Counted from the first letter of the stretch, positions 8,778 to 17,887 are shown. The stretch: 64,000 nt of DNA from CAZMVY01 sp964617875 (GCA_964617875.1 CAZUAI010000007.1:38389-102388), one strand, 5' to 3'. The notes: generated from the sequence alone by a model not told the origin. Made by a program: numbers and translations.

Positions 8778-9944
8778 ATGGACACACTCAGAATCTTGGT
8801 CGTGGACGACGAGCCGGGCATGCGAAAGGGCGTCGCCCGCGCACTGCAGGACTTCCGCATCCATTTTCCCGAGATCGAGGGCGAGTTCTCCTGCTCCGTC
8901 GATCAGGCCGCCACCGGCGAGGAGGCCCTCGAGAAGATCGCCGCCGCACCGCCCGACATCCTCCTGCTCGACCACAAGCTCCCGGGAATCTCCGGTCTCG
9001 ACGTCCTCGACCGCATCCACCAGCCCGGCAGCGACATCCTCACCGTCATGGTCACCGCGTACGCCTCCCTCGAGACCGCCGTCAGCGCCACCAAACGCGG
9101 GGCCTATGACTTCCTCGCCAAGCCGTTCACGCCCGACGAGCTGAAGTCCACGGTTCGCAAGGCCGCCGGCCACCTCGTCGGTCAGCGACAGGCCCGCAAG
9201 CTCGCCCAGGAAAAGCGCCAGGTCCGCTTCCAGTTCATCTCCGTCCTCGCGCACGAGCTGAAGGCTCCCCTCGGCGCCATCGAGGGCTACCTGAACATCC
9301 TCAAGGACCGCTCCGCCGGCGACGACCCCGCCGTCTACGACCGCATGATCGAACGGTCCCTCGTCCGCGCCGAGGGCATGCGGAAGATGATCCTCGACCT
9401 CCTCGACATGACGCGGATCGAATCCGGCACCAAGAAGCGCGAGTTCGTCGAACTCGATCTCCGCGAGGTCGCTCAGGCGTCCATCGACACCGTCCGCCCC
9501 GACGCCAACGCCCGCAACATCACCATCGAGCTGCACGCCGACGGCCCCGTCCCGTTCATCGCCGATCGCGGCGAAATGGAGATCATCACGAACAACCTGC
9601 TCTCCAACGCCGTCAAGTACAACCGCGACGGCGGCCGCGTCGATGCCACACTCCGCCGTGACGGCGATACCGTCACCATCGAGGTCGCCGACACCGGCAT
9701 CGGCATGACGCCCGAGGAGGCCGCCCGCCTGTTCGGCGACTTCGTCCGCATCAAGAACGCCAGGACGCGGAACATCCTGGGCAGCGGCCTGGGCCTGTCG
9801 ATCGTCAAGAAGCTCGCCGTCATGTACGGCGGCGACGCCCACGTCACCAGCGAGCCGGACAAGGGCAGCACGTTCACCGTCCGCCTCAAACAGGAGCAAC
9901 CCCCGGCACCTTCCGAACAGGCAGGCGGCGATGAACCGGGCTGA
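8778..9944 (+). CDS. Receiver-histidine kinase hybrid (REC-HisKA-HATPase)
   Basis: A 388-residue cytoplasmic kinase with an N-terminal receiver (VVDDEPGMRKG, LLLDHKLPGISG with the phospho-aspartate, VTAYAS, LAKPFTP), then HisKA with the phospho-histidine near residue 158 (VLAHELKAPLG) and a HATPase domain (NLLSNAVKYN, DTGIGM, GSGLGLSIVKK). There is no transmembrane segment or PAS domain, so its input is probably phosphorylation of its own receiver. That fits a relay fed by the hydrogenase-like sensor kinase upstream. The gene starts 13 bases after the preceding regulator and its end overlaps the hydE start by 14 bases. This places the signalling genes firmly inside the hydrogenase transcription unit. 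Confidence 0.86.
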   Translation: MDTLRILVVDDEPGMRKGVARALQDFRIHFPEIEGEFSCSVDQAATGEEALEKIAAAPPDILLLDHKLPGISGLDVLDRIHQPGSDILTVMVTAYASLETAVSATKRGAYDFLAKPFTPDELKSTVRKAAGHLVGQRQARKLAQEKRQVRFQFISVLAHELKAPLGAIEGYLNILKDRSAGDDPAVYDRMIERSLVRAEGMRKMILDLLDMTRIESGTKKREFVELDLREVAQASIDTVRPDANARNITIELHADGPVPFIADRGEMEIITNNLLSNAVKYNRDGGRVDATLRRDGDTVTIEVADTGIGMTPEEAARLFGDFVRIKNARTRNILGSGLGLSIVKKLAVMYGGDAHVTSEPDKGSTFTVRLKQEQPPAPSEQAGGDEPG

Positions 9945-10992
9945 GACCCTCGGCTGGCTGCGGGAAGACGATGAACGGCGACTCGAAGAACTCTGGCGCC
10001 GGGCGGACGAGGTTCGCCGCGAGCACGTCGGCGACGCCGTACACCTCCGCGGCCTGATCGAGATCTCCAACCACTGCGCCCGCGAGTGCGGCTACTGCGG
10101 GCTGCGGGCGCCAAACCGCCGCATCGACCGCTACCGCATGACCGCCGAAGAGATCCTGGCCTGCGCACGGCAGGCCGTGCAGTTCGGCTACGGAACCGTC
10201 GTCATGCAGTCCGGCGAAGACTACGGCATCGAGGCCCCGTGGCTGGCCGATGTCATTCGCCGGATCAAGGCCGAAACGCCGCTGGCCGTCACGCTCAGCC
10301 TCGGCGAGCGCCCCAACGCCGATCTCGCCCTGTGGCGATCGGCCGGCGCCGACCGCTACCTGCTTCGCTTCGAAACGTCCAATCGCGACCTCTACGACCG
10401 GATCCACCCGCCGCTGCACGGCCGGCCGTCCGACCGCATCGCGATCCTGCGAAGCCTTCGCGAACTCGGATACGAGATCGGCAGCGGCGTCATGATCGGC
10501 ATTCCCGGGCAGACCTGCGACGATCTCGCGTCCGACATCGACCTCTTCCGGCAGCTTGATCTCGACATGATCGGCGTGGGGCCGTTCATCGCCCACCCGA
10601 ACACCCCCCTGGGCCGGCCTGCGAGCGCGATGGCCGTTCCCGACGACCGGCAGGTGCCCAACACCGAGCGGATGACCTATAAAATGATCGCCCTGACGCG
10701 CCTCGCCTGTCCCGATGCCAACATCCCGAGCACCACCGCGCTGGCGACGCTCAACCTCGCGGAGGGCCGTGAACTCGGCCTGATGCGCGGCGCGAATGTC
10801 GTCATGCCCAACCTTACGCCGCCGCAGTACCGCTGCAAGTACGAGATCTACCCTGCCAAAGCGTGCCTCTACGAAACCGCCGAGGACTGCCAGGCGCGCA
10901 TTCGGGGCCGAATCCTCGCGATCGGACGGACGATCGGCACCGGACGCGGGGACTCGCCACGGCGGGCGCGCGCCGCTACAATCGCCTGTTGA
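9931..10992 (+). CDS. hydE: [FeFe]-hydrogenase maturase HydE (radical SAM)
   Basis: A 353-residue radical SAM enzyme of the HydE/BioB group. The SAM cluster motif is CARECGYC (C-x3-C-x2-C), preceded by LRGLIEISNHC and followed by GLRAPNRRIDRYR, as in HydE. Later conserved blocks are VVMQSGEDYG, LSLGER, YLLRFET, IGIPGQT and VGPFIAHPNTPLG. HydE processes the HydG-derived iron synthon on the way to the diiron subcluster of the H-cluster. It overlaps the preceding kinase gene and is followed 18 bases later by hydG. The last ~25 residues are arginine-rich and unlike the family core. Together with HydG and HydF it gives this organism a complete maturation set. Confidence 0.92.
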   Translation: MNRAETLGWLREDDERRLEELWRRADEVRREHVGDAVHLRGLIEISNHCARECGYCGLRAPNRRIDRYRMTAEEILACARQAVQFGYGTVVMQSGEDYGIEAPWLADVIRRIKAETPLAVTLSLGERPNADLALWRSAGADRYLLRFETSNRDLYDRIHPPLHGRPSDRIAILRSLRELGYEIGSGVMIGIPGQTCDDLASDIDLFRQLDLDMIGVGPFIAHPNTPLGRPASAMAVPDDRQVPNTERMTYKMIALTRLACPDANIPSTTALATLNLAEGRELGLMRGANVVMPNLTPPQYRCKYEIYPAKACLYETAEDCQARIRGRILAIGRTIGTGRGDSPRRARAATIAC

Positions 10993-11010
10993 GGCCGGGA
11001 AGGAGATGCG

Positions 11011-12435
11011 ATGCGTTCATTGGCTCCCATGACGTTGAGTGAAGGCGCGGTCGATTTCATCGAGGAAGACCGCCTTTGCGCCCTCCTGGCGGAACCCGCG
11101 CCGGACCCGGGCCGCTTCCGCGAGATCCTCGCCAAGAGCCGCTCCAAGCAGCACCTGAGTGTCGCGGAAACCGCCGCCCTCGTCCGCACGAACGACCCGG
11201 ACCTTGTCGAGGAGATCTTCCAGACCGCCCGGCAGCTCAAGCGCGACGTCTACGGCAACCGGATCGTCCTCTTCGCGCCCCTCTACATCGGCAACGACTG
11301 CGTCAACGACTGCGGCTATTGCGCCTTCAAGCGGTCGAACCCCCAGTCGGTCCGCCGGACCCTCGACGACGCCGAGATTCGACATCAGGTCGAGGCCCTC
11401 GAGAACATGGGCCACAAGCGTCTCATCCTGGTCTTCGGCGAGCACCCGCGCTACGACGCCGAGTTCATCGCCAGGTGTGTGCGCACCGTATACCGCGTCC
11501 GTGTCGGGCACGGCGAAATCCGCCGGGTCAACATCAACGCCGCGCCGTTCGACCACGAGGGGTTCCGGGTCATCAAGGAAGCGCGCATCGGCACGTTCCA
11601 GATCTTCCAGGAAACGTACCACCACGAGACGTATGCGAAGTACCACCCGGAGAACACCCGCAAGGGCGATTACCTCCATCGGCTGGACGCCCTCAGCCGT
11701 GCGATGGAAGCCGGAATCGACGACGTCGGCATCGGCGCCCTCTTCGGGCTTGCCGACTGGCGGTTCGAGGTCCTCGGCCTCGTCAGCCACGCACTGCACC
11801 TGCAGAGCCGTTACGGCGTCGGCCCGCACACGATCAGCTTCCCGCGCCTTCGTCCGGCCTCCGGCGTGCATCTGGACACGGGGCACCTCGTCAACGATTA
11901 CGACTTCAAGCGGCTCGTGGCCATTCTCCGGCTGGCCGTTCCGTACACCGGCCTCATCTGCACCGCCCGCGAAAACGCCGACCTGCGGCGCGAGGTCATG
12001 GGCTTCGGCGTCTCGCAGATCGACGCCGGCACGCGGATCGAACTCGGCGGCTACACCGAAGCCGGCGACGCCCAGTGCATGGAACGCGAGCAGTTCGAGC
12101 TGGGCGACGTCCGCTCGCTGAACGAGGTCCTGCGCGAGTTGCTGATCGACGGCTACATCCCGAGTTTCTGCACGGCCTGCTACCGCCTCGGCCGGACCGG
12201 CGAGCACTTCATGGAGTTCGCCATCCCCGGCTTCATCCAGCGGTTCTGCACGCCGAACGCGCTGACGACGCTCCAGGAATACCTCGCCGACTACGCCGAT
12301 CCCGCCACGCGAGCCGAGGGCCAGAAGCTCATCGCCGACGAACTGGCGAAGATCCCCGACGGCCCGCGCAAGACCGAGTTGATCGAGCGGCTGCGGCAGA
12401 TCCGCGAAACCGACGCGCGAGACCTCTACTTCTGA
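11011..12435 (+). CDS. hydG: [FeFe]-hydrogenase maturase HydG (radical SAM tyrosine lyase)
   Basis: A 474-residue radical SAM enzyme that cleaves tyrosine to make the CO and CN ligands of the H-cluster. The cluster motif NDCVNDCGYCAFKRSN (C-x3-C-x2-C) is seen near residue 95. The HydG-type QETYHHETYAKYHP and HTISFPRLRPA blocks follow, and the C-terminal FCTACYRLGRTGEHF supplies the cysteines of the second, auxiliary cluster. Length and block order match HydG rather than ThiH. It starts at ATG 11011 after AAGGAG. Only six bases separate its stop from the aspartase-family gene, so these two are almost certainly co-translated from one mRNA. Confidence 0.94.
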   Translation: MRSLAPMTLSEGAVDFIEEDRLCALLAEPAPDPGRFREILAKSRSKQHLSVAETAALVRTNDPDLVEEIFQTARQLKRDVYGNRIVLFAPLYIGNDCVNDCGYCAFKRSNPQSVRRTLDDAEIRHQVEALENMGHKRLILVFGEHPRYDAEFIARCVRTVYRVRVGHGEIRRVNINAAPFDHEGFRVIKEARIGTFQIFQETYHHETYAKYHPENTRKGDYLHRLDALSRAMEAGIDDVGIGALFGLADWRFEVLGLVSHALHLQSRYGVGPHTISFPRLRPASGVHLDTGHLVNDYDFKRLVAILRLAVPYTGLICTARENADLRREVMGFGVSQIDAGTRIELGGYTEAGDAQCMEREQFELGDVRSLNEVLRELLIDGYIPSFCTACYRLGRTGEHFMEFAIPGFIQRFCTPNALTTLQEYLADYADPATRAEGQKLIADELAKIPDGPRKTELIERLRQIRETDARDLYF

Positions 12436-12441
12436 GCCCCG

Positions 12442-13857
12442 ATGACCGCCTTCCGCAAAGAGCACGACCTCCTCGGCGAACGCGACGTGCCTGCGGACGC
12501 CCTGCACGGCATCCACACGGTGCGGGCCGTTGAGAGCTTCCCGCTCGCCCGCCGGCCGGTGAACCCGGCCCTCATCCACGCGTACGGAGCCGTCAAGCTC
12601 GCGTGCGCCCGCACGAATCACGAACTCGGCCACTGGGACCGCGCCAAGGCGACGGCGATCGAGGCCGCCTGCGAAGAGATGCTGAACGGGCGCCTCGACG
12701 CGCACATCATCGTGGACGCCCTCCAGGGCGGTGCCGGCACGTCCACGAACATGAACGTCAACGAGGTCCTCGCCAACCGGGCCCTGCAACAGCTCGGCCG
12801 GCCGCCCGGGGACTACGCGACCATCAGCCCGCTCGACGACCTCAACCTCCACCAGTCCACGAACGACACGTATCCGACCGCGCTCAAGGTCGCCGCGATC
12901 CAGTCGCTCCGTCTCCTCGAACGCGAGGTCCTCGCCCTGCTCGAGGAGTTCCAGCGGCTGGAAAAGGCCTTCGCCCACGTCGTCAAGATCGGCCGTACGC
13001 AGATGCAGGACGCCGTCCTGATCACGCTCGGCCGGGAGATGGGCGCCTACGCCGAGGCCCTCGGCCGCGACCGCTGGCGGATCTACAAGTGCGAGGAGCG
13101 GCTCCGCGTCGTGAACCTGGGCGGCACGGCGATCGGCACCGGCCTGGCCGCGCCGCGCCAGTTCATCTTCAAGGCGACCGAGCACCTCCGCGCAATCACC
13201 GGCCTCGGCCTGGCCCGCGCCGAGAACCTCGTCGAGGCGACGCAGAATACGGACGTCTTCGTCGAGGTCAGCGGCATCCTCAAGGCCTGCGCCGGCAACC
13301 TGCTGAAGATCGCGACCGACCTGCGCTTTCTCTCGTCCGGGCCCGACGCGGGCATCGGCGAGATCCGCCTGCCCCCGCGGCAGGCCGGCTCGTCCATCAT
13401 GCCGGGCAAGGTCAACCCCGTGATCCCCGAGGCCGTCTCGCAGGCCGCGATGGTCGTCATGGCGAACGACCAGGCGATCGCCCAGGCCTGCTCGATGGGC
13501 AACCTCGAACTCAACGCCTTCCTGCCGCTGATCGCCGACGCCCTGCTGGGCAGCCTCGATTTGCTGCGAAACGCGTGCGAGATCTTCCGTCGCAACTGCG
13601 TCGCCGGCATCGAGGCCGACGAGGCCCGATGCCGCCGCCACGTGGAGAACTCGACGGCCGCCGTCACCGCCCTGATCGCGGCCATCGGCTACGAGGCCGC
13701 AACGGAGGTAGCCCGCGCCGCCCGCGAGACCGGACGAAGCGTGCGCGAACTTGCCGTCGAGCGGAAACTGCTGACCGGCGATCAGTTCGACGCACTCGTC
13801 TCACCCGAGGCCGTGACACGGCTGGGCTCCCCCCAGGCAAACGAGGGCCCCCAATGA
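12442..13857 (+). CDS. aspA: Aspartate ammonia-lyase family protein in the hydrogenase maturation cluster
   Basis: A 471-residue member of the aspartase/fumarase superfamily. It has the superfamily signature GSSIMPGKVNP near residue 315, the earlier GTSTNMNVNEVLANRA and HQSTNDTYPTALK blocks, and KIGRTQMQDAV. These fit class II aspartase/fumarase; aspartase is favoured over fumarase by the overall pattern and by context. Aspartase-like genes are known companions of hydG, hydE and hydF in some bacteria, for instance Shewanella. Ammonia released from aspartate could supply the amine of the dithiomethylamine bridge; that link is inference here. It begins six bases after hydG. The C-terminal SPQANEGPQ is probably not conserved. 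Confidence 0.85.
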   Translation: MTAFRKEHDLLGERDVPADALHGIHTVRAVESFPLARRPVNPALIHAYGAVKLACARTNHELGHWDRAKATAIEAACEEMLNGRLDAHIIVDALQGGAGTSTNMNVNEVLANRALQQLGRPPGDYATISPLDDLNLHQSTNDTYPTALKVAAIQSLRLLEREVLALLEEFQRLEKAFAHVVKIGRTQMQDAVLITLGREMGAYAEALGRDRWRIYKCEERLRVVNLGGTAIGTGLAAPRQFIFKATEHLRAITGLGLARAENLVEATQNTDVFVEVSGILKACAGNLLKIATDLRFLSSGPDAGIGEIRLPPRQAGSSIMPGKVNPVIPEAVSQAAMVVMANDQAIAQACSMGNLELNAFLPLIADALLGSLDLLRNACEIFRRNCVAGIEADEARCRRHVENSTAAVTALIAAIGYEAATEVARAARETGRSVRELAVERKLLTGDQFDALVSPEAVTRLGSPQANEGPQ

Positions 13858-13883
13858 GCCCGAAGCGCAAGCGAGGGTCCCAC

Positions 13884-13940
13884 TTGTGGTGCAGGCTGGA
13901 AGCCTGCCTGGTCCTGTGCAGGCTGGAGCCCTGCACCACA
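13884..13940. repeat. Imperfect palindromic REP-like element (GTGGTGCAGG family)
   Basis: Between the aspartase gene and hydF, TTGTGGTGCAGG at the left end is matched by CCTGCACCACAA at the right end, with a second internal GCAGGCTGG copy. The ends could form a 12-bp stem. Related fragments (GGAAGCCTGC or its complement) appear near 17170 and 20100 next to other genes, so this is a dispersed intergenic element. It lies inside the presumed hyd operon and may lower expression of hydF relative to hydG. The remaining bases to the hydF start hold nothing else recognisable. Confidence 0.6.
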
Positions 13941-14092
13941 AACGGCCGCTGCGTCGAGAATCCCTTCTCGACGCAATCCGCCGCGGGATTCCGATCCGGT
14001 GAACGCAACGAACGCGCTGGAAATCGGGCGAAAGGATTCGCCGCAGCGGGGTTCGCGCCGGCAACGACGAAGCCGTGGTCCGAGGAGCGATC

Positions 14093-15328
14093 ATGAATAG
14101 AACCCCCAAAGGCTCCCGCCTGCACATCGGCATCTTCGGCCGGCGAAACGTCGGCAAGTCCTCGCTCCTCAACACCCTGACGCGCCAGGCCGTCTCGATC
14201 GTCTCCGACGTCGCCGGCACGACGACCGACCCCGTCGAGAAGCCGATGGAACTGCTGCCCGTCGGCCCGGTGCTGTTCATCGACACGGCCGGCGTGGACG
14301 ACGTCGGCGCACTCGGCGAAATGCGCGTGCAGCGCACACGCCAGATCTTCGACCGCACGGACGTCGGCATCCTCGTTGCCGAGGGGAGCGAATGGGGCCG
14401 GTTCGAGGACGAGATCCTCGCGGAACTCGTGAACCGCAAGGCCCCGGCGATCGTCGTATTCAACAAGACGGACCTGGCCCGCCCCGCCGGCGAACTCCTC
14501 GAGCGGCTCCGTGCCCGGCAGGTCGTCTGCGTTGAGACAGTCGCCAACCGCGGCGACGGCATCCTCGACCTCCGTGAGGCCCTGATCCGCTCCGCCCCCG
14601 ACGATTTCATCAACGCCCCGTCGATCATCGGCGACCTCGTCCCCGCGGGCGAGATGGCCGTGCTCGTCGTGCCGATCGACATGGAGGCCCCGAAGGGCCG
14701 CCTCATCCTCCCGCAGGTGCAGACGATCCGCGACCTGCTCGACAGCGACGCATACTGCATGGTCGTGAAGGAACGCGAACTCCGCGACGCCCTCGACCGC
14801 CTGAAACGCCCGCCGGCCCTCGTCGTCACCGACTCGCAGGGCTTTCTCAAGGTCGCCGGCGACACGCCGAACGAGATCCCGCTGACGTCGTTCTCAATCC
14901 TCTTCGCGCGGTTTAAGGGCGACCTCGCCGAATTCACCCGCGGGGCGCTGGCGATCGAACGCCTCCGCCCCGGTGACCGCGTCCTGATCGCCGAGGCCTG
15001 CTCGCACCACCCGATCGGCGAGGACATCGGCCGCGTGAAGATCCCCCGCTGGCTCACACAGTACGTCGGCGGCAAGCTCGAGTTCACCACCACGCAGGGC
15101 CACGATTTCCCCGCCGATCTGGGCCTCTACAAGCTCGTCGTCCACTGCGGCGGCTGCATGTGCAACCGGCGCGAGGTTCTCTCCCGCATCCTCCGTTGCC
15201 GCCAGGCCGACGTACCGATCACGAACTACGGCATGTGCATCGCATGGTCGCTGGGCATCTTCGAGCGCGCCCTCGCCCCGTTTCCCGCCGCAATGGACGT
15301 CTACCGGCAATCCCAACGACCCGTGTGA
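14093..15328 (+). CDS. hydF: [FeFe]-hydrogenase maturation GTPase HydF
   Basis: A 411-residue scaffold protein on which the diiron subcluster is finished before transfer to HydA. The GTPase domain shows P-loop GRRNVGKSSLLN, the Switch I threonines AGTTTDP, DTAGVDD and NKTD. The C-terminal iron-sulfur domain shows EACSHHPIGEDIGRVKIP and HCGGCMCNRREV, the histidine and cysteine signature of HydF. ATG 14093 is preceded by GAGGAG; the GTG start 18 bases earlier is less well placed. It is the last gene of the hydrogenase island, 235 bases after the aspartase gene. A dispersed hairpin repeat follows at once and may end the transcript. Confidence 0.94.
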   Translation: MNRTPKGSRLHIGIFGRRNVGKSSLLNTLTRQAVSIVSDVAGTTTDPVEKPMELLPVGPVLFIDTAGVDDVGALGEMRVQRTRQIFDRTDVGILVAEGSEWGRFEDEILAELVNRKAPAIVVFNKTDLARPAGELLERLRARQVVCVETVANRGDGILDLREALIRSAPDDFINAPSIIGDLVPAGEMAVLVVPIDMEAPKGRLILPQVQTIRDLLDSDAYCMVVKERELRDALDRLKRPPALVVTDSQGFLKVAGDTPNEIPLTSFSILFARFKGDLAEFTRGALAIERLRPGDRVLIAEACSHHPIGEDIGRVKIPRWLTQYVGGKLEFTTTQGHDFPADLGLYKLVVHCGGCMCNRREVLSRILRCRQADVPITNYGMCIAWSLGIFERALAPFPAAMDVYRQSQRPV

Positions 15329-15379
15329 GCGGGCGGTACTCCGCCGCCGCGTACCCGCGGCGAGGGAGACTCGCGCACC
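15329..15379. repeat. Dispersed hairpin repeat, copy 1 (diverged)
   Basis: A GC-rich imperfect inverted repeat (GCGGGCGGTACTCC ... GGGAGACTCGCGC) directly after the hydF stop. It resembles the elements at 24131 and 44403 in its ends and in the central CGT, but its inner stem is poorly kept. It separates the plus-strand hyd operon from the convergent minus-strand plsC, so it could act as a bidirectional terminator, although there is no T-run. Confidence 0.5.
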
Positions 15380-15401
15380 ATCGCCCCTCTTGCCCCATCA
15401 C

Positions 15402-16067
15402 TCATCCGTGTCCTTCTGCCCTTGTCGCCTCGCCGGCCTGCTCGGCCGCCAGATCCCGGATGCTCCCCATGATGACCTCGGCCGCTTCCTCCAGGACGCC
15501 CGGATCGCGCCGTCGGCCGTAGTAGCCGCTGAGGTCGATCGCCGGACCGTAGCGAACCCGCGCGTGCTGTGGCTGGAAGAACGGCCACGCCGCGTGACCG
15601 GAAAATCGCGTCCCGCTGATGTGCGCCGGGATCACCGGCACACGGGCGTGCAGGGCCAGCATCGCCATTCCAAGCTTGGGCTCGAGCGTCCGGCCGCGTG
15701 CGATCCGCCCCTCCGGGAAGATCCCCAGCAGCTTGCCCGCCTGCAGGTGGCGGATCGCCGCCCGCGTCGCGGCGACGTCAAACCCGTCGCGTTTCACCGG
15801 GATGCACTCGATCATCCGCGTGAACCGGTGGATGATCGGCAGCTCGTGGTACTCCTTCGCAATCAGAAAGGAGATCGGCCGGCCCGGGTTCGTCGCGATC
15901 AGCAGCAACGGGTCGATGGTGGACGTGTGGTTCGCGACGACGATTGCCGGGCCCTCGGCCGGGATCGTGCACGGCCCCACGCACCGCAGGCGAAACCACC
16001 AGCGGCAGTACAGACGGTCCACGAACGACCAGAAGCGAAGGGACAGCCGCAGCGGTGGTCGGGTCAT
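15402..16067 (-). CDS. 1-acyl-sn-glycerol-3-phosphate acyltransferase (PlsC family)
   Basis: A 221-residue lysophosphatidate acyltransferase-type enzyme that adds the second acyl chain in phospholipid synthesis at the membrane. The catalytic motif VANHTSTIDPLLL (NHxxxxD) and the glycerol-phosphate binding motif GIFPEGRIARG are both present, as is the VKRDGFD block. There is a hydrophobic stretch near the N-terminus. The start chosen (16067) overlaps the stop of the upstream gene as ATGA, which implies translational coupling with the epimerase-like gene. The assignment to the acyltransferase superfamily is firm. The exact acyl acceptor is not certain, because the superfamily also includes lipid A and ornithine-lipid enzymes. 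Confidence 0.87.
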   Translation of the reverse strand: MTRPPLRLSLRFWSFVDRLYCRWWFRLRCVGPCTIPAEGPAIVVANHTSTIDPLLLIATNPGRPISFLIAKEYHELPIIHRFTRMIECIPVKRDGFDVAATRAAIRHLQAGKLLGIFPEGRIARGRTLEPKLGMAMLALHARVPVIPAHISGTRFSGHAAWPFFQPQHARVRYGPAIDLSGYYGRRRDPGVLEEAAEVIMGSIRDLAAEQAGEATRAEGHG

Positions 16068-17146
16068 CGATTCAGGGCCAGCAATCGCTTCAGCTCCGCC
16101 GGTTCGCTCGTGGCCGCGATCGTGCATCGGTACTCGACGGTCTGGCCGGGCTCGATGAACCGCAGCCAGCCGCGGGCACGGTCCTTGTCTCGTCCTTCGA
16201 CGCCGCCGGTCATCGGCTCGAGCGCCCCGACGTACGACCCGCCCGGCCCCCAGTGTTGCCAGTTGCCCAGCCGCGGGAAGTCCCTCTTCGAGTACGCGAT
16301 GCTCAGACCGAAGCCGCGCCTCCGGTTCACGACGCCGCACAGGACATTGCCGCCGCCCTGCGTCTTCGGGTCGATGTAGCTGAACACCTCGCCCGAGCCG
16401 CAGTGCGACTTCAGCGGCTTCGGCGCGGCGCGGGAGTCCTTCCCGGCAAACCACGCCTCGCTGCCGGGCCGCGGATCGAGCTTGCCGGCATAGCAGTAGG
16501 TGCTCGCCCCCGGCTCCAGGAGCGGGTAGCCGAAGTTGATGTGCAGCAGCCACGCATGGGGCAGTCTCGTGTTGCCGCGATTGAGAAACCGGTCGTGGAT
16601 GTGAATGGCCGGCACGCCGAGTGTGCCGCTGATCGTGCGGCGAAGCTCGAGGTTCGGGTCGAACACGCGGGCCGTGCGGACGGTGCCCGTGATGCTCATT
16701 TCGTACCGGCCGCAGAGCGGATCGGGGTTGATGATCGACTCGACATGCGCCGCCGTGTTCGAGTGCGTGCCGTGCAGGCCGACCGCCTGCCCCTCGTCCA
16801 CGCAGGGCGCGCCCGCGCTGAGCGGCCCGCAACTCACCACCAGCCCGCCGTAGAAGCCGTAGAGCCAGTCGAGCCCCTTGTCGAGCGCCCGCGTCGGCGG
16901 CGTGAGCCCCGTGCCCGAGTGCCACGTGAGCGACTGGCCGAGGAACTCGGCGTCGGCGATGTCCAGCCCGCGGTCGATGACGACCTTGTAGCGCAGCCCC
17001 GCCCCGGTGTTCACCCAGGCGATGCGGACGCCGCGCCCCGGCCCGTCGTCGAGCACGGACGTTTCGATCCCGCCCAGTTGGAGCGGATCGATCGCGGGAG
17101 CGTCGGAAAATGGATTTCTGTTGCGGTTGGCGGCCTTCTTTGCCAT
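16064..17146 (-). CDS. Aldose 1-epimerase-like protein (DUF4432 family)
   Basis: A 360-residue cytoplasmic protein resembling the DUF4432 branch of the galactose mutarotase fold. Seen: GLRYKVVIDRGLDIADAEF, GLVVSCGPLSAGAP near residue 115, GLHGTHSN, and IHDRFLNRGNTRLPHAWLLH followed by NFGYPLL. These correspond to the conserved histidine and glutamate regions of the fold. The ATG at 17146 is preceded by AGGAG at good spacing, so the longer reading frame is not used. Substrate is unknown; family members are thought to act on sugars or sugar derivatives. It overlaps plsC downstream and follows scpB by 81 bases. Confidence 0.75.
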   Translation of the reverse strand: MAKKAANRNRNPFSDAPAIDPLQLGGIETSVLDDGPGRGVRIAWVNTGAGLRYKVVIDRGLDIADAEFLGQSLTWHSGTGLTPPTRALDKGLDWLYGFYGGLVVSCGPLSAGAPCVDEGQAVGLHGTHSNTAAHVESIINPDPLCGRYEMSITGTVRTARVFDPNLELRRTISGTLGVPAIHIHDRFLNRGNTRLPHAWLLHINFGYPLLEPGASTYCYAGKLDPRPGSEAWFAGKDSRAAPKPLKSHCGSGEVFSYIDPKTQGGGNVLCGVVNRRRGFGLSIAYSKRDFPRLGNWQHWGPGGSYVGALEPMTGGVEGRDKDRARGWLRFIEPGQTVEYRCTIAATSEPAELKRLLALNR

Positions 17147-17227
17147 GTGGCATCTCCTGCTGGAACACTGCAAAAACGCAGGCCGGAAGCCTGCACGACA
17201 AAGGCGTCCGCCGCCCTCATGGAGCGG

Positions 17228-17887
17228 CTAGGGCTCCGTCGGGGCGGACGCCTCGCCCTCCGGCGGTGCCGGCGGCGATTCGACGGCCGGGGCCGGCGGG
17301 GCCGCCTCGCCCGGCGGACGCAGCTCCTCGACCTGCGGCAGCTCGCTCAGGTCGGCAAGACCGAACACCTCGAGGAACTTCTTCGTCGTGCCGTACAGCA
17401 TCGGGCGCCCGATCTCCTCGGCACGGCCGACGATCTTGATCAGCCCCAGCTCACGAAGGCGGTTGAGCATCTCGCCCGCCGCGACGCCCCGGATGGCCTC
17501 GATGTCCGCCCGCAGCACGGGTTGCTTGTAGGCGACCACCGCGAGCGTCTCCAGCGCCGCCGCCGACAGCTTCGAGTCCGAACGGGCCTTCGAAAGCTTC
17601 GTCAGCCACGTGTTGTACTCCGGCAGGGTCAGCATCTGAAACCCGCCGGCGATTTCATCGATTCGGAATGCGCTGCCCTGGGCCTCGTACCGTTCGTTGA
17701 GGGCGGCGATATGCTTCTTCACATCGCGGGCGTCCCCGGCCCCGACGATCTGCGCGATCTTCGACGCCGGCAGCGGCACATCCGAGGCGAAGAGGATCGC
17801 CTCGACCACGCTCTCCGTCGTGATCTCCCGCGACGGCGCCGCCGGCGCCGGGGTCGTTTCGACGACTTCCGTGTCACCTTCACTCAT
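17228..17887 (-). CDS. scpB: Segregation and condensation protein ScpB
   Basis: A 219-residue ScpB homologue, the winged-helix partner of ScpA and SMC in chromosome condensation. The core residues ~20-180 show the two winged-helix units: VVEAILFASDVPLPASKIAQ, GGFQMLTLPEY, then LSAAALETLAVVAYKQPVLR and EIGRPMLYGTTKKFLEVFGL, which are strongly conserved in ScpB. The C-terminal ~40 residues are a Pro/Ala/Glu-rich tail. ATG 17887 fits the start of the conserved region better than a longer frame that begins over unrelated sequence. No scpA is seen nearby. Confidence 0.9.
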   Translation of the reverse strand: MSEGDTEVVETTPAPAAPSREITTESVVEAILFASDVPLPASKIAQIVGAGDARDVKKHIAALNERYEAQGSAFRIDEIAGGFQMLTLPEYNTWLTKLSKARSDSKLSAAALETLAVVAYKQPVLRADIEAIRGVAAGEMLNRLRELGLIKIVGRAEEIGRPMLYGTTKKFLEVFGLADLSELPQVEELRPPGEAAPPAPAVESPPAPPEGEASAPTEP

